A DNA stretch of 28,319 nt from a virus (IMGVR_UViG_3300025701_000041:1-28319); one strand, 5' to 3'. Positions 17,935 through 25,539 are shown, counted from the first letter of the stretch. A program made the numbers and translations. The notes: generated by a model from the letters alone, not told the origin.

Positions 17935-20900
17935 GTGTCAGCATCGAGTATCCCTTTAAAAATATACAATTCGAATGGTGACCTCAAGGAATTCACTCCG
18001 CTAGAAGAAAATTATCTGGCATATGCAGTGGGACAAGCAATGTTGAACCCTACAGACGTAGGTGCTCTATCATTGACTTCAGGTAATCCAGTCGGTTCAT
18101 ATGTAGATTCATTCTTCAATGAAGCGTCAGGTACTCACCCTGCATCTCAGATTACTTCTGGAACCACAACCACTACCTTAAAGCAAGTGGTTGGTCCAGC
18201 ATCTGAAAGCGGTATAAACATTCCTGTAGGTTATTACGCCGAAGGAGCAAGTCCAGGTTTCTACGAAATGGTAGACGCAGACTTGACTAACTTATGTAAT
18301 CGTGTTCTTGGTAATATGGTCGAGAATGACTATATTGGTACGTACAAACTATCTTCATCATCTCCTGGTTCAGATTATGCCATTTTCATCGAAAATGTAT
18401 TTACTGATACTCGTGGTGATGGAAACGCTACCAATTATCATATCTGGATCCGTACAGCAATGTCTGTTATCGGTCCAACTCGTCCAGTCAAAATTCGTTA
18501 CGACAACGGTAGTTTTGACGGTTTCCAAGAAATGACGGACGCTGAGATCCAAGATGTATTGGGTCAACGCATTAAAACTTTACGTGCCACAGCAGGCAAC
18601 ATCGGGTCATATCAATTACGGTCAAGTGTACAAGGTGCACCGACTGACGCTGGTGTTTGGAAAGCTGTAGGTACTGCGTTTAATACGCAAAGAACTACTT
18701 CGCAAATTGACTACACTCGTACACGTAACTCATCTTACGTTCGCGCACGTGTATCAACTTACGCACGTACACGTAGTTCATCATTCTCACGTGTTTCTAC
18801 ACGTACAACACATCAAGATTTCATTGGTGATTACGTTGGTAATTACACACGTGATTTTGCGGGCAATTATTCACGCGGTTTCGCTGGAGAATATGTCGGT
18901 GACTTCATTGGTAATTATATAAGAACTCGTGTATCTTCTTATACAAGAGATCGTCTACAAGCATTTACTGGTACATTCAGTGGTGTTTATTCTCGCGCTC
19001 GTGTATCAGTTTATACTCGTAATCGTATCACTGACTTTACTGGTTACTTTACACGCACACGTCCTTCGAGTTATGCTCGTGGTCGAGTATCTGCTTACGC
19101 TGGTACATATGCGCGTAATCGTGTTTCTGTTTATACAGGTACATATGCTCGTAACCGTATTTCAACATATACAGGTACTTACTCACGCGCTCGCGTATCT
19201 ACATACACTGGTAACTATGCCCGTGATTTCGTAGGTAACTATGCTCGTTCGTTTGTTGGTAACTATACTGGTGAGTTCTCACGTACTCGTAACAGTACTT
19301 TCACAGGTACTTACTCACGTACACGTGTTTCAACTTACGTCGGTAATTATGCTCGAGATTTCGTAGGTAACTATTCACGAAACTTTGCTGGTAACTACAC
19401 TGGTGAATTTACACGTACACGTAACAGCACCTTTGCTGGTACATACGGTAGAACTCGTGTATCTGCTTATACTGGTACTTACGCAAGAGACTTCGTAGGA
19501 AACTACGCTCGTGGGTTTACAGGTAATTACTCGCGCAACTTTACCCGTGGTCGTGTATCAACTTACACTGGTACTTACGCAAGAACTCGTGTATCTTCTT
19601 ACTCAGGTAACTACGCAAGAGACTTCGTAGGAAACTACGCTCGTGGATTCGTAGGTAATTATTCTCGTAACTTTACTCGTTCAAGAGTTTCTGCTTACGC
19701 TGGTACTTACTCAAGAACTCGTGTATCTGCTTATGCTGGTACATATTCGCGTAACCGTATTTCAACTTACTCGGGTACTTACTCAAGAACTCGTGTATCT
19801 GCTTATGCTGCGGATTATACTCGCGTTCGCGCTACCAACTTCACACGCGATCGTGTAACTAACTTTGCTGGTATCTATACTCGTGCTCGTGTATCAACTT
19901 ATGCTCGTACTCGTATTACAGATTTTGCTGGTAACTTCATTGGCAACTATTCTCGTGGGTTTGTAGGTGACTATGCTCGTGGGTTCGTTGGTAACTACGC
20001 TCGTGGATTTGCTGGCAATTTCGTCGGTAACTATGCCCGTACTTCTACACGTACTTCAGCAAGAACTCGTTACAGTGCTTATGCTCGTACACGTGCTGCT
20101 TCTTACGTAGGAAACTACTCAAGAAACTTTGCTGGCGAATATACAGGTAACTATTCTGGTGCTTATGCGACAACATTTACTGGCGACTTCGCAGGTAACT
20201 ATGCTCGTGGATATGCTGGTGAATATACAGGTAACTATTCTGGTGCTTATGCCCGTGATTTCGTCGGTGACTTCGCTGGTAATTATGCCCGTGCTTTCGC
20301 AGGTGACTTCGCTGGTAATTATGTTGGCAACTACGCTCGCGACTTCGTAGGTGACTTTGTTGGTAATTATGCTCGTGGATATGCTGGTGACTTCGCAGGC
20401 GATTTCGTAGGTAACTACGCAAGAACTTCTACACGTAATTCTATACGTAACCGTTACAGTGCTTATGCTCGTACATCAACGCGTACACGTTATAGTGCTT
20501 ATGCTCGTACAAGTACACGTACTTCTACGCGTACATTAACATATACTCGTGCGTTATATTACGCAGGAGACTTTGTTGGTAACTATGCGAGAACTCGCAT
20601 AACAGACTATACAACTACACCAACGTATGCTCGTGATCGTGCTTACTATCCAACATATACACGTGATCGTACTGTAGCATATGCTATAAGTCCTTCGTAT
20701 ACTCGTGGTCGTGTTTACTATCCTAACTATACTCGTACTCGTACTGCTTCTTATGTCGGTGACTATGCCCGTACTGCTTATTACACTGGTAACTATGCTC
20801 GTACATTGTATTACACTGGTAACTATGCCCGTACATATTACTACACTGGTAACTATGCCCGTACATATTACTATACTGGTAACTATGCTCGTACATTAAC

Positions 20901-23448
20901 ATACACTGGTAACTTTGTTGGTGATTACGCTCGTACTGGTTATTACACTGGTAACTATGCTCGTACTGGTTACTATACTGGTAATTTCGTTCGACATAAT
21001 GTAGGTTATTCTCGTACACTATACTTTACTACTCCTCAAGGTTGGGGTGGCGATCCTGGTGTGCCGAGTACGGTAACTAATTACTTTGTCGGTACTGGAG
21101 ATTTCACGCGTACTTCTACACGTACTTTAGCGTATGCCCGTACTTCTACGCGTACATTAGTATACACTAGAACTCGTGCTACTAACTATACAGTAAGTCC
21201 AGCGTATGCTCGTGACCGTGCTTACTATCCAACGTATGCTCGTGACCGTGCTTATTATCCGACGTATACTCGTGACCGTGCTTACTATCCAACGTATGCT
21301 CGTGACCGTGCTTACTATCCGACGTATACTCGTACTCGTGCTGCTTCTTATGTCGGTGACTACGCAAGAACATCGTACTATACTGGTAACTATGCTCGCA
21401 CGTTATATTACGTAGGTAACTTCGTTGGTAACTATGCTCGTACATTGTATTACACTGGTAACTATGCTCGTACATTAGTATATGCTGGAAACTTTGTTGG
21501 CGAATACGCTCGTACATCTACACGTACACGTACTGCTACTGGTTACTACACGCGTACTGGTTACTATGCTGGCGACTTTGTTGGTGATTACGCTCGTGGA
21601 TATGCTGGTGACTTTGTTGGTAACTACGCAAGAAACTTTGTTGGTGACTTCGCTGGTAACTTTGTTGGTGAATACGCTCGTACATCTACACGTACTTCTA
21701 CAAGAACTCGTTACAGCGCTTATGCTCGTACTCGTGTAACTAACTATGTTGGTGACTTTACACGTACATCTACTCGTACAAGTACTCGTACTCGTTACAG
21801 TGCTTATGCTCGTACTCGTGTAACTAACTATGTCGGTAACTTCGTTGGTGCTTATACTCGCGTATCTAACCGTACACGTTACAGTGCTTATACTCGTACA
21901 CGTATTACAGATTATGTTGGTGACTTCGTTGGCGCTTATACTCGCGTATCTAACCGCACACGTGTTTCTGCTTATGCCCGTACACGTAACGCGTCTTACG
22001 TTGGTAATTACGCTCGTGCTTTCGCAGGTAACTACGCTGGTGACTTTGTTGGTGAATACACTCGTACTTCAGCAAGAACTCGTTACAGTGCTTATGCTCG
22101 TACACGAATTTCTACTTACGCTCGTACTCGTAACTCAGCATATGCTCGTGATCGTGTAACTACGTTTACTGGTGATTTTGTTGGTAACTACGCAAGAACG
22201 TTTACTGGAAATTACGCACGTAACTTCGCTGGTAACTTTATTGGTGATTATGTCGGTAACTTTACAGGTAATTACGTCGGTAACTATAACCGTGGATTCG
22301 TAGGTGAATATACGGGTACATATTCTAGAGGTTTCTCTGGTCAATATGCTGGTACTTACTCTCGCGGTTTCGTAGGTGAATATGCTGGTACTTACACTCG
22401 TGCCTTTGCGGGCAACTATGCTGGCGCGTTTACACGTACACGTGTTTCTGCTTATACTCGTTCACGTCCAAGTTCATATGCTGGTACTTACACTCGCGGT
22501 TTCGTAGGTGAATACACTGGTACATATGCGACTACGTTTACTGGTAACTATGCTAACTCGTATAGTCGTAATCGTATCTCGACATATTCTAGAACTCGTC
22601 CAAGTTCGTACTCAGGTACTTACTCGCGTAACTTCGCTGGCGAATATACTGGAACATATGCTAGTGATTATATCGGTAACTACTCGCGCGACTTCACTCG
22701 TTCGCGTAACAGTGCTTATGCTCGTACACGCGTATCTACATACGCTGGTAACTATGCTCGCGACTTTATCGGTGAATATACTGGAGTTTATGCTCGCGAT
22801 TACGTAGGTAATTACTCACGTAACTTCTTACGTACACGTTTTGAGTATTACTCACGTACACGTGGTTCAGCATATGCTGGCACATATACTCGTGCGTTTG
22901 CTGGTGAATATACTGGTACATACAACCGTGGTTTCGCTGGTGAATATACTGGTACATACAACCGTGGGTTTGCTGGTGAATATACTGGTACATACAACAG
23001 AACGTTTACTGGTGATTATGCTCGCGATTACGTAGGAAACTACGCTCGTGACTTTGCTGGCGACTTCGCTGGTAATTACTCAAGAACGTTTGCTGGCGAT
23101 TACACAGGTAACTATCAACGTGATTTCGTTGGTAACTTCGTTGGTAACTATACTCGCGACTTTATCGGTGAATATACACGTAACTCGGTAAACACGTTCT
23201 CAAGAGTTCGCGTATCTGCTTACTCGCGTTTACGTACAAGTGCTTACACAGATAACTATGCGCGTACACGTGTATCAAGTTATGCTGGTAACTACACTGG
23301 CGACTATGTCGGTGAGTTTGTAGGTAACTATGCTCGCGATTACGTAGGTAACTACTCACGTGCGTTTATCGGTAACTATGTTGGTTTGACAATCAATCCA
23401 ACGTTCTCAATTGTTGAGACTTACACGTTATATGTAAGAGTTGCTTAA
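17935..23448 (+). CDS. Giant tetrapeptide-repeat virion/fibre protein (1,837 aa)
   Basis: The start is a GTG with AGAGAG (17921-17926) eight bases upstream; no better ATG lies before the globular domain. Residues 1-259 form an ordinary domain, opening LKIYNSNGDLKEFTPLEENYLAYAVG, with an internal duplication (GFYEMVDADL and GFQEMTDAEI). Residues 260-1817 are about 389 four-residue units: position 1 Tyr/Phe/Arg, position 2 Ala/Val/Thr/Ser/Ile, position 3 Gly/Arg/Ser, position 4 Asn/Asp/Thr/Ala/Gly. Examples are YARD, FVGN, YSRN, RVSA and YAGT. The tract contains no Lys, Cys or Met that I can see and is very rich in Arg and Tyr. One non-repeat insert occurs near 1018-1057 (contains GWGGDPG). The last 20 residues are non-repeat. 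It is a single-gene transcription unit. It is probably an extended fibre; no catalytic motif is present. Confidence 0.9.
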   Translation: MSASSIPLKIYNSNGDLKEFTPLEENYLAYAVGQAMLNPTDVGALSLTSGNPVGSYVDSFFNEASGTHPASQITSGTTTTTLKQVVGPASESGINIPVGYYAEGASPGFYEMVDADLTNLCNRVLGNMVENDYIGTYKLSSSSPGSDYAIFIENVFTDTRGDGNATNYHIWIRTAMSVIGPTRPVKIRYDNGSFDGFQEMTDAEIQDVLGQRIKTLRATAGNIGSYQLRSSVQGAPTDAGVWKAVGTAFNTQRTTSQIDYTRTRNSSYVRARVSTYARTRSSSFSRVSTRTTHQDFIGDYVGNYTRDFAGNYSRGFAGEYVGDFIGNYIRTRVSSYTRDRLQAFTGTFSGVYSRARVSVYTRNRITDFTGYFTRTRPSSYARGRVSAYAGTYARNRVSVYTGTYARNRISTYTGTYSRARVSTYTGNYARDFVGNYARSFVGNYTGEFSRTRNSTFTGTYSRTRVSTYVGNYARDFVGNYSRNFAGNYTGEFTRTRNSTFAGTYGRTRVSAYTGTYARDFVGNYARGFTGNYSRNFTRGRVSTYTGTYARTRVSSYSGNYARDFVGNYARGFVGNYSRNFTRSRVSAYAGTYSRTRVSAYAGTYSRNRISTYSGTYSRTRVSAYAADYTRVRATNFTRDRVTNFAGIYTRARVSTYARTRITDFAGNFIGNYSRGFVGDYARGFVGNYARGFAGNFVGNYARTSTRTSARTRYSAYARTRAASYVGNYSRNFAGEYTGNYSGAYATTFTGDFAGNYARGYAGEYTGNYSGAYARDFVGDFAGNYARAFAGDFAGNYVGNYARDFVGDFVGNYARGYAGDFAGDFVGNYARTSTRNSIRNRYSAYARTSTRTRYSAYARTSTRTSTRTLTYTRALYYAGDFVGNYARTRITDYTTTPTYARDRAYYPTYTRDRTVAYAISPSYTRGRVYYPNYTRTRTASYVGDYARTAYYTGNYARTLYYTGNYARTYYYTGNYARTYYYTGNYARTLTYTGNFVGDYARTGYYTGNYARTGYYTGNFVRHNVGYSRTLYFTTPQGWGGDPGVPSTVTNYFVGTGDFTRTSTRTLAYARTSTRTLVYTRTRATNYTVSPAYARDRAYYPTYARDRAYYPTYTRDRAYYPTYARDRAYYPTYTRTRAASYVGDYARTSYYTGNYARTLYYVGNFVGNYARTLYYTGNYARTLVYAGNFVGEYARTSTRTRTATGYYTRTGYYAGDFVGDYARGYAGDFVGNYARNFVGDFAGNFVGEYARTSTRTSTRTRYSAYARTRVTNYVGDFTRTSTRTSTRTRYSAYARTRVTNYVGNFVGAYTRVSNRTRYSAYTRTRITDYVGDFVGAYTRVSNRTRVSAYARTRNASYVGNYARAFAGNYAGDFVGEYTRTSARTRYSAYARTRISTYARTRNSAYARDRVTTFTGDFVGNYARTFTGNYARNFAGNFIGDYVGNFTGNYVGNYNRGFVGEYTGTYSRGFSGQYAGTYSRGFVGEYAGTYTRAFAGNYAGAFTRTRVSAYTRSRPSSYAGTYTRGFVGEYTGTYATTFTGNYANSYSRNRISTYSRTRPSSYSGTYSRNFAGEYTGTYASDYIGNYSRDFTRSRNSAYARTRVSTYAGNYARDFIGEYTGVYARDYVGNYSRNFLRTRFEYYSRTRGSAYAGTYTRAFAGEYTGTYNRGFAGEYTGTYNRGFAGEYTGTYNRTFTGDYARDYVGNYARDFAGDFAGNYSRTFAGDYTGNYQRDFVGNFVGNYTRDFIGEYTRNSVNTFSRVRVSAYSRLRTSAYTDNYARTRVSSYAGNYTGDYVGEFVGNYARDYVGNYSRAFIGNYVGLTINPTFSIVETYTLYVRVA
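20779..20898 (+). repeat. Four tandem 30-base repeats encoding YYTGNYART-x
   Basis: Four consecutive 30-base units encode YYTGNYART followed by Leu or Tyr (the fourth ends in Leu). Related copies follow after a short break near 20939-20990. Differences are mostly silent (GCT/GCC, TAT/TAC), indicating recent tandem duplication inside the tetrad tract. Confidence 0.88.
21205..21324 (+). repeat. Four tandem 30-base repeats encoding Y-x-RDRAYYPT
   Basis: Four nearly identical 30-base units encode YARDRAYYPT or YTRDRAYYPT. A diverged copy lies upstream near 20625-20660. The near identity suggests recent expansion or gene conversion, and this is a likely site of copy-number change. Confidence 0.9.
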
Positions 23449-23453
23449 AATAC

Positions 23454-23482
23454 TTGACATAGGTCAATTATTAAAGTAATAT
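23454..23482 (+). promoter_or_regulatory. Sigma70-like promoter for the glycosyltransferase/oxygenase operon
   Basis: TTGACA at 23454-23459, a 17-base spacer, then TAATAT at 23477-23482. The -35 is a perfect match and the -10 matches at four of six positions including the key first, second and last bases. It starts six bases after the giant gene's stop. The predicted RNA start (about 23489) lies inside the terminator hairpin. Confidence 0.68.
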
Positions 23483-23484
23483 AT

Positions 23485-23512
23485 GAGGGTCAGGGAAGAT
23501 CCTCTTTTATTT
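23485..23512 (+). terminator. Terminator after the giant repeat gene
   Basis: GAGGGTC and GATCCTC form a seven-base stem (one G-T pair) around a six-base loop, followed by TTTTATTT. It overlaps the start region of the sigma70-like promoter. RNA initiated there would lack part of the 5' arm and so escape termination. Confidence 0.78.
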
Positions 23513-23560
23513 AATGACTATATACTTTTGCTTGAAATGAATTAAACTGGAGAAATATTA

Positions 23561-24022
23561 ATGAGTTACAGAAAATGGTTAGACAATGCGTTTTGGGAAG
23601 ATGAAACTAAATCCCAAGTGAATTGTATTTTAGAAATGGAAGACGACGTCGGTCGTGTTACTCGTCAAGTTATGAAACTAAATCGTTTAGATAAAGACGG
23701 TAACGAAAACGAATTATTTAATGAAGTTGTTGATTCTGTCACTGAAGAACTAATCGACAAAGAAACTAATGATCGTGTTGAACGCAAGAAAGCGGAACAA
23801 GACGAACATAGACAACGTGAACTCGAACACGAGAAAGCACGAAAATTAGAAAAACTTTTCAACTACAAGCTAGAAGCATTTGAAGTTGAAGAGATTAAGA
23901 ATTCCAAGAACAGAAAGCTGAAAGGTAAATTGCGTCGTGCTAAGTCACGAATCGAAGTAGATCTATATTCTATCATGATCCTTCAAGAGCAACTAGAGGC
24001 AGATTCGAATGGAAAAGACTAA
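23561..24022 (+). CDS. Charged coiled-coil protein of unknown function
   Basis: A 153-residue protein, first gene after the sigma70-like promoter, with GGAG eight bases before the ATG. It opens MSYRKWLDNAFWEDE, and residues about 60-150 are a very charged helix (Glu, Lys, Arg) with heptad-like apolar positions. No enzyme motif, signal or membrane segment is visible. Its last 14 bases overlap the next gene, which suggests coupled translation with the glycosyltransferase. Lys/Glu-rich composition sharply contrasts with the Lys-free repeats just upstream. Regulatory or scaffolding roles are possible, but there is no evidence for either. Confidence 0.8.
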   Translation: MSYRKWLDNAFWEDETKSQVNCILEMEDDVGRVTRQVMKLNRLDKDGNENELFNEVVDSVTEELIDKETNDRVERKKAEQDEHRQRELEHEKARKLEKLFNYKLEAFEVEEIKNSKNRKLKGKLRRAKSRIEVDLYSIMILQEQLEADSNGKD

Positions 24023-24743
24023 AGGTTTTGTTATCGTTGCGTCTCATAAACGCAACTTTTATTTGTATGCGCTGAATTTAGCTGAGTCTATTCGCGATTT
24101 TTATGAACCCGAAGAAGAATGTAATATCTGTTTAGTTACAGAAGAACGTTTTATCGACGACCGTGGTTATGATGTTGCTGATGAAGTAATCTTTTGTGAT
24201 GATCACTATCGTTCTAAATTATGGGGTATGGCCAAGTCTCCTTACGACTTAACTATGTACATTGACGCTGACATGGAATGTGAGCATGAAGATATTATTA
24301 AAGTATGGGATGAGATGAAAGACTATGATATGGTCTACTCTGAACTTACTGATGACCGTGACTACATTTACGCGGAACGTGATTTTGATACACCAGAAGG
24401 TAAATCTAAATTTACTCTATGTGGTGGTGTTTGTTTATATGATATGAGCAAACCAATCGTCCGTGAATTTATGGATGACTGGTGGGACTTAACATATCGT
24501 CAAATGAACGATACTTGGTGGCCAGATGGTTACGCTGATTCACTTAAATCTTGGGATCAGTTTTCATTATGGTGGCTTACCGAGAAAGAAGAAAAATATA
24601 AAGACCTTAAAATCGGAATCTTTGATGATGATTTAAGGTGGAACTACTATAACGCTTTTAACTGGGCAAGAACTCAGCCAAAAGATCCTGTCATTTTACG
24701 ACACTTTTCGGCTGGTCTAGACAAGGATAAACCGATCGTATGA
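24009..24743 (+). CDS. GT-A-fold glycosyltransferase
   Basis: A 244-residue soluble protein. The N-terminus GFVIVASHKRNFYLYALNLA is the first beta strand and nucleotide-binding region of a GT-A fold. Residues 84-89 read YIDADM, with D86-A87-D88 as the DxD metal/nucleotide-sugar motif, following a WGMAKSPYDLTM segment as in GT8-like enzymes. Later CGGVCLYDMSKPIV and WWPDGYADSLKSWDQFSLWW resemble acceptor-side segments. It overlaps the preceding gene by 14 bases (AGAGG lies nine to ten bases upstream) and the next one by four (ATGA). It probably transfers a sugar from a nucleotide donor to a protein or glycan. The acceptor could be a virion fibre or a host molecule; the sequence does not decide this. 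Confidence 0.82.
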   Translation: MEKTKGFVIVASHKRNFYLYALNLAESIRDFYEPEEECNICLVTEERFIDDRGYDVADEVIFCDDHYRSKLWGMAKSPYDLTMYIDADMECEHEDIIKVWDEMKDYDMVYSELTDDRDYIYAERDFDTPEGKSKFTLCGGVCLYDMSKPIVREFMDDWWDLTYRQMNDTWWPDGYADSLKSWDQFSLWWLTEKEEKYKDLKIGIFDDDLRWNYYNAFNWARTQPKDPVILRHFSAGLDKDKPIV

Positions 24744-25447
24744 CACAGATTAATGACCAATATTTAAAACATGTTGAGGTAAATAATCCTGAACTGTTAG
24801 AAATCCTAAACGAGTATGCTAAATTACATACTATTGAAGGGTTCGAAAAAAACTGCCACTTGACCGCAAAAGAACATGCGCGTCAACGTCCTCATTGGAT
24901 GGGCGAAGAATATCGTAAAGAAGTGATGGGTCAAGGTCCAGCACATGAAGGCTTTCCTGATATGATCGTTGGGTACAATTTTAAACTCGCTGATAGATCT
25001 CATACGTTTTTTGAACGTGATGCTGATCCTGTCTTTAAGCGCGACTTGACACATAAGTTGAGTGACCTAAATGGCAAGATGATGAATTTCTTATCTGTCA
25101 AGCATAATGCGTTATGTGCCGTCTATCCTCCAGGTGGTTTCATTTCTTGGCATAGTAACCATAATGCTCCTGGGTATAATCTGATATTCTCATATTCAGA
25201 AACAGGTGATGGTCACTTCTCTTATGTTCATCCTGAAACTAAAGAAGTTGTTAAATGCGAAGACGCTGTAGGTAAGTGGACTTGTAAAGCAGCATACTTT
25301 GGTTCTTGGACTGAACAAGATAAAGTTTTATATCATGCTGCTGAAACAGATTGTTGGCGTGTCACAGTTTCTTACGTATTTGATATGTCTGAAACTTCTG
25401 ATGAATTACGCGAAATGATCCTAGAAGACATCTCTTCTCCAGTATAA
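24740..25447 (+). CDS. 2OG-Fe(II) oxygenase-like protein
   Basis: A 235-residue soluble protein starting in an ATGA overlap with the glycosyltransferase; no strong ribosome-binding site, so translation is probably coupled. Residues 130-155 contain YPPGGFISWHSNHNAPGY, and near 199-215 there is LYHAAETDCWRVTVSYVF. This is the layout of the double-stranded beta-helix oxygenases common in marine T4-like phages: proximal metal His at 138, distal His at 199 and a 2-oxoglutarate-binding Arg at 207. The usual Asp of HxD is Asn at 140, a possible active-site change. The substrate might be a Lys, Pro or other residue of a virion protein, or a small molecule. The family call is moderately sure; activity is not. 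Confidence 0.7.
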   Translation: MTQINDQYLKHVEVNNPELLEILNEYAKLHTIEGFEKNCHLTAKEHARQRPHWMGEEYRKEVMGQGPAHEGFPDMIVGYNFKLADRSHTFFERDADPVFKRDLTHKLSDLNGKMMNFLSVKHNALCAVYPPGGFISWHSNHNAPGYNLIFSYSETGDGHFSYVHPETKEVVKCEDAVGKWTCKAAYFGSWTEQDKVLYHAAETDCWRVTVSYVFDMSETSDELREMILEDISSPV

Positions 25448-25469
25448 AGAAGAAACTTAGTTAAATAGT

Positions 25470-25539
25470 CATCTTCTCTAGTTTATAACTCGTATAAATA
25501 TATTAAATTATATTGTAACGGGAATTAATTAGGAAGATG
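25470..25539 (+). promoter_or_regulatory. Inverted repeat spanning a late promoter and covering RBS and start codon
   Basis: CATCTTC (25470-25476) and GAAGATG (25533-25539) are perfect seven-base complements, extendable by a G-T pair on either side. The right arm includes part of AGGA and the whole ATG of the next gene. The late promoter at 25493 lies between the arms. The loop is about 56 bases, so the hairpin is weaker than the one at 7074-7116. Confidence 0.45.
25493..25500 (+). promoter_or_regulatory. T4-type late promoter for the downstream fibre operon
   Basis: An exact TATAAATA in the 89-bp gap between the oxygenase-like gene and the 118-aa virion protein. The expected leader is about 30 bases and carries AGGA six to eight bases before the ATG. 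Confidence 0.8.

Larger units (their letters stand above)
18712..23385 (+). repeat. 4.7-kb tract of 12-base (tetrapeptide) coding repeats
   Basis: The tetrad phase is kept almost throughout, with decapeptide sub-repeats and one non-repeat insert (about 20988-21106). Codons for the same residue vary (CGT/CGC/AGA, TAT/TAC, GGT/GGC/GGA), so most units have diverged as DNA while the amino-acid pattern is held. Higher-order near-identical blocks also occur, for example the 35-base match at 19480-19514 and 19612-19646. Confidence 0.95.

Noticed and set aside
18302-23359. Many open frames in other frames of the giant repeat gene
   Set aside because: The 12-base periodicity suppresses stops in several frames. 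Their translations are low-complexity echoes of the tetrads, and none has a plausible start region or any globular segment.
18712-23385. CRISPR-like or non-coding satellite array
   Set aside because: There are no constant repeats with unique spacers; the 12-base unit is a codon-phased coding repeat with silent variation, and the frame stays open for 5.5 kb.
23529-23535. TGCTTGA resembling a T4 MotA middle-promoter box
   Set aside because: No -10-like TATAAT is found 11-13 bases downstream; that place holds the ribosome-binding site.
25448-25477. AGAAGA/TCTTCT as a terminator after the oxygenase-like gene
   Set aside because: The stem is only six A/T-rich pairs with an 18-base loop and no T-run. 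The TCTTC part is better explained as the left arm of the inverted repeat covering the next RBS.
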